Shown piece by piece: positions 63,869-64,000 of a stretch of DNA of 64,000 nucleotides. The notes under the pieces were generated by a model. The model was not told the origin of the DNA. It saw nothing but the letters and a program-made list of their open reading frames with translations, and searched no databases. This stretch comes from Massilia sp. TS11 (GTDB lineage: Bacteria > Pseudomonadota > Gammaproteobacteria > Burkholderiales > Burkholderiaceae_D): NCBI RefSeq assembly GCF_022012445.1, contig NZ_JAKLTS010000001.1:1-64000 (forward strand), read 5' to 3'. Position numbers and translations under genes: made by a program. The first letter of the stretch is position 1. Each line of letters starts with the position of its first letter.

Positions 63869-64000
63869 TTAACCCTTATCAGGCGGTTCCGTGATGAAGC
63901 CAACCCGCTGGATGCCAGCACGCTGCGCCGTGTAGATCACCTTACCGATGAACTCATAACGCGTGTCCTGGTCGCCGCGCACGTGCACGACGGGTTGCGG
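63869..64000 (-). CDS. Second ExbD/TolR-family protein, partial (C-terminus)
   Basis: The last 43 codons of a gene that continues beyond the window: PQPVVHVRGDQDTRYEFIGK, then AQRAGIQRVGFITEPPDKG and a stop. HVRGDQDTRYEFIGKVIYT matches the end of the ExbD/TolR periplasmic domain. Two tandem exbD genes after an exbB are common in xanthomonads and some betaproteobacteria. The start and membrane helix lie past position 64000. Confidence 0.88.
   Translation of the reverse strand, partial: PQPVVHVRGDQDTRYEFIGKVIYTAQRAGIQRVGFITEPPDKG

Overview
The window is chromosomal DNA from a GC-rich betaproteobacterium, most likely of the family Oxalobacteraceae (Massilia, Duganella, Janthinobacterium or Herbaspirillum type). 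The basis is the gene content and order: aceE-aceF-lpdA with a lipoyl domain fused to E3, a PHA phasin, adjacent aat and bpt, ribF-ileS-lspA-coaBC-dut, and GGGGTCAG-type REP-like repeats. The assignment is an inference from families; no search was run. Most of the window is ordinary core genome with short intergenic gaps and hairpin terminators shared by converging genes.

Layout. 1-5.9 kb: pyruvate dehydrogenase operon. 6.0-11.0 kb: a TetR regulator divergent from an EmrA/EmrB/outer-membrane-factor multidrug efflux operon whose tail overlaps a convergent LysR gene. 11.9-16.1 kb: a short-chain dehydrogenase, a secreted HExxH protein, a BON-domain protein and an HDOD/GAF protein. 16.1-20.35 kb: an accessory segment ending at the 3' end of a tRNA-Lys gene. 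It holds a gene-poor stretch with one well-started small ORF, then a type VI secretion cassette reading leftwards: Tli3-like immunity lipoprotein, Tle3-like phospholipase effector, PAAR protein. 20.4-29 kb: a solitary GspE/PilB-type ATPase, a spermidine-synthase-fold protein, a glycine-zipper protein, a lone barstar, purN, an RsmB-type methyltransferase, a mechanosensitive channel and a fatty acid desaturase. 28.9-36.7 kb: sulfate-binding protein, ribosomal proteins L28 and L33, radC, an FKBP, ispH and livHMGF. 36.7-41.4 kb: phasin, nitroreductase, penicillin-binding endopeptidase, IclR regulator, dgkA and a 1-Cys peroxiredoxin. 41.5-46.1 kb: a TauE/SafE-type transporter and cysTWA plus a CysB-like regulator. 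46.2-54.2 kb: aldo/keto reductase, pyrD, bpt, aat, a NUDIX protein, tRNA-fMet, a GNAT protein, alkA, an EamA transporter, XdhC and a tiny membrane protein. 54.2-61.8 kb: a secreted adhesin-E-like protein, an M48 lipoprotein with altered active-site residues, dut, coaBC, lspA, ileS and ribF. 62.0-64.0 kb: a TPR protein and two ExbD-type proteins, the second cut by the window edge.

How the genes fit together. The PDH operon makes acetyl-CoA, and a 16-bp sequence upstream of its promoter recurs with one mismatch inside the promoter of the IclR gene 40 kb away, suggesting a regulatory link. Sulfur uptake is split between sbp at 29 kb and cysTWA-cysB at 42-46 kb. The T6SS cassette looks like a self-contained toxin/immunity/spike-tip unit without its own VgrG.

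The most distinctive non-coding features are REP-like inverted repeats sharing a GGGGTCAG end. They include a perfect 82-bp palindrome at 46102-46183 and a 37-bp perfect inverted repeat at 61890-62010. No CRISPR array, insertion sequence, integrase or rRNA gene was seen.
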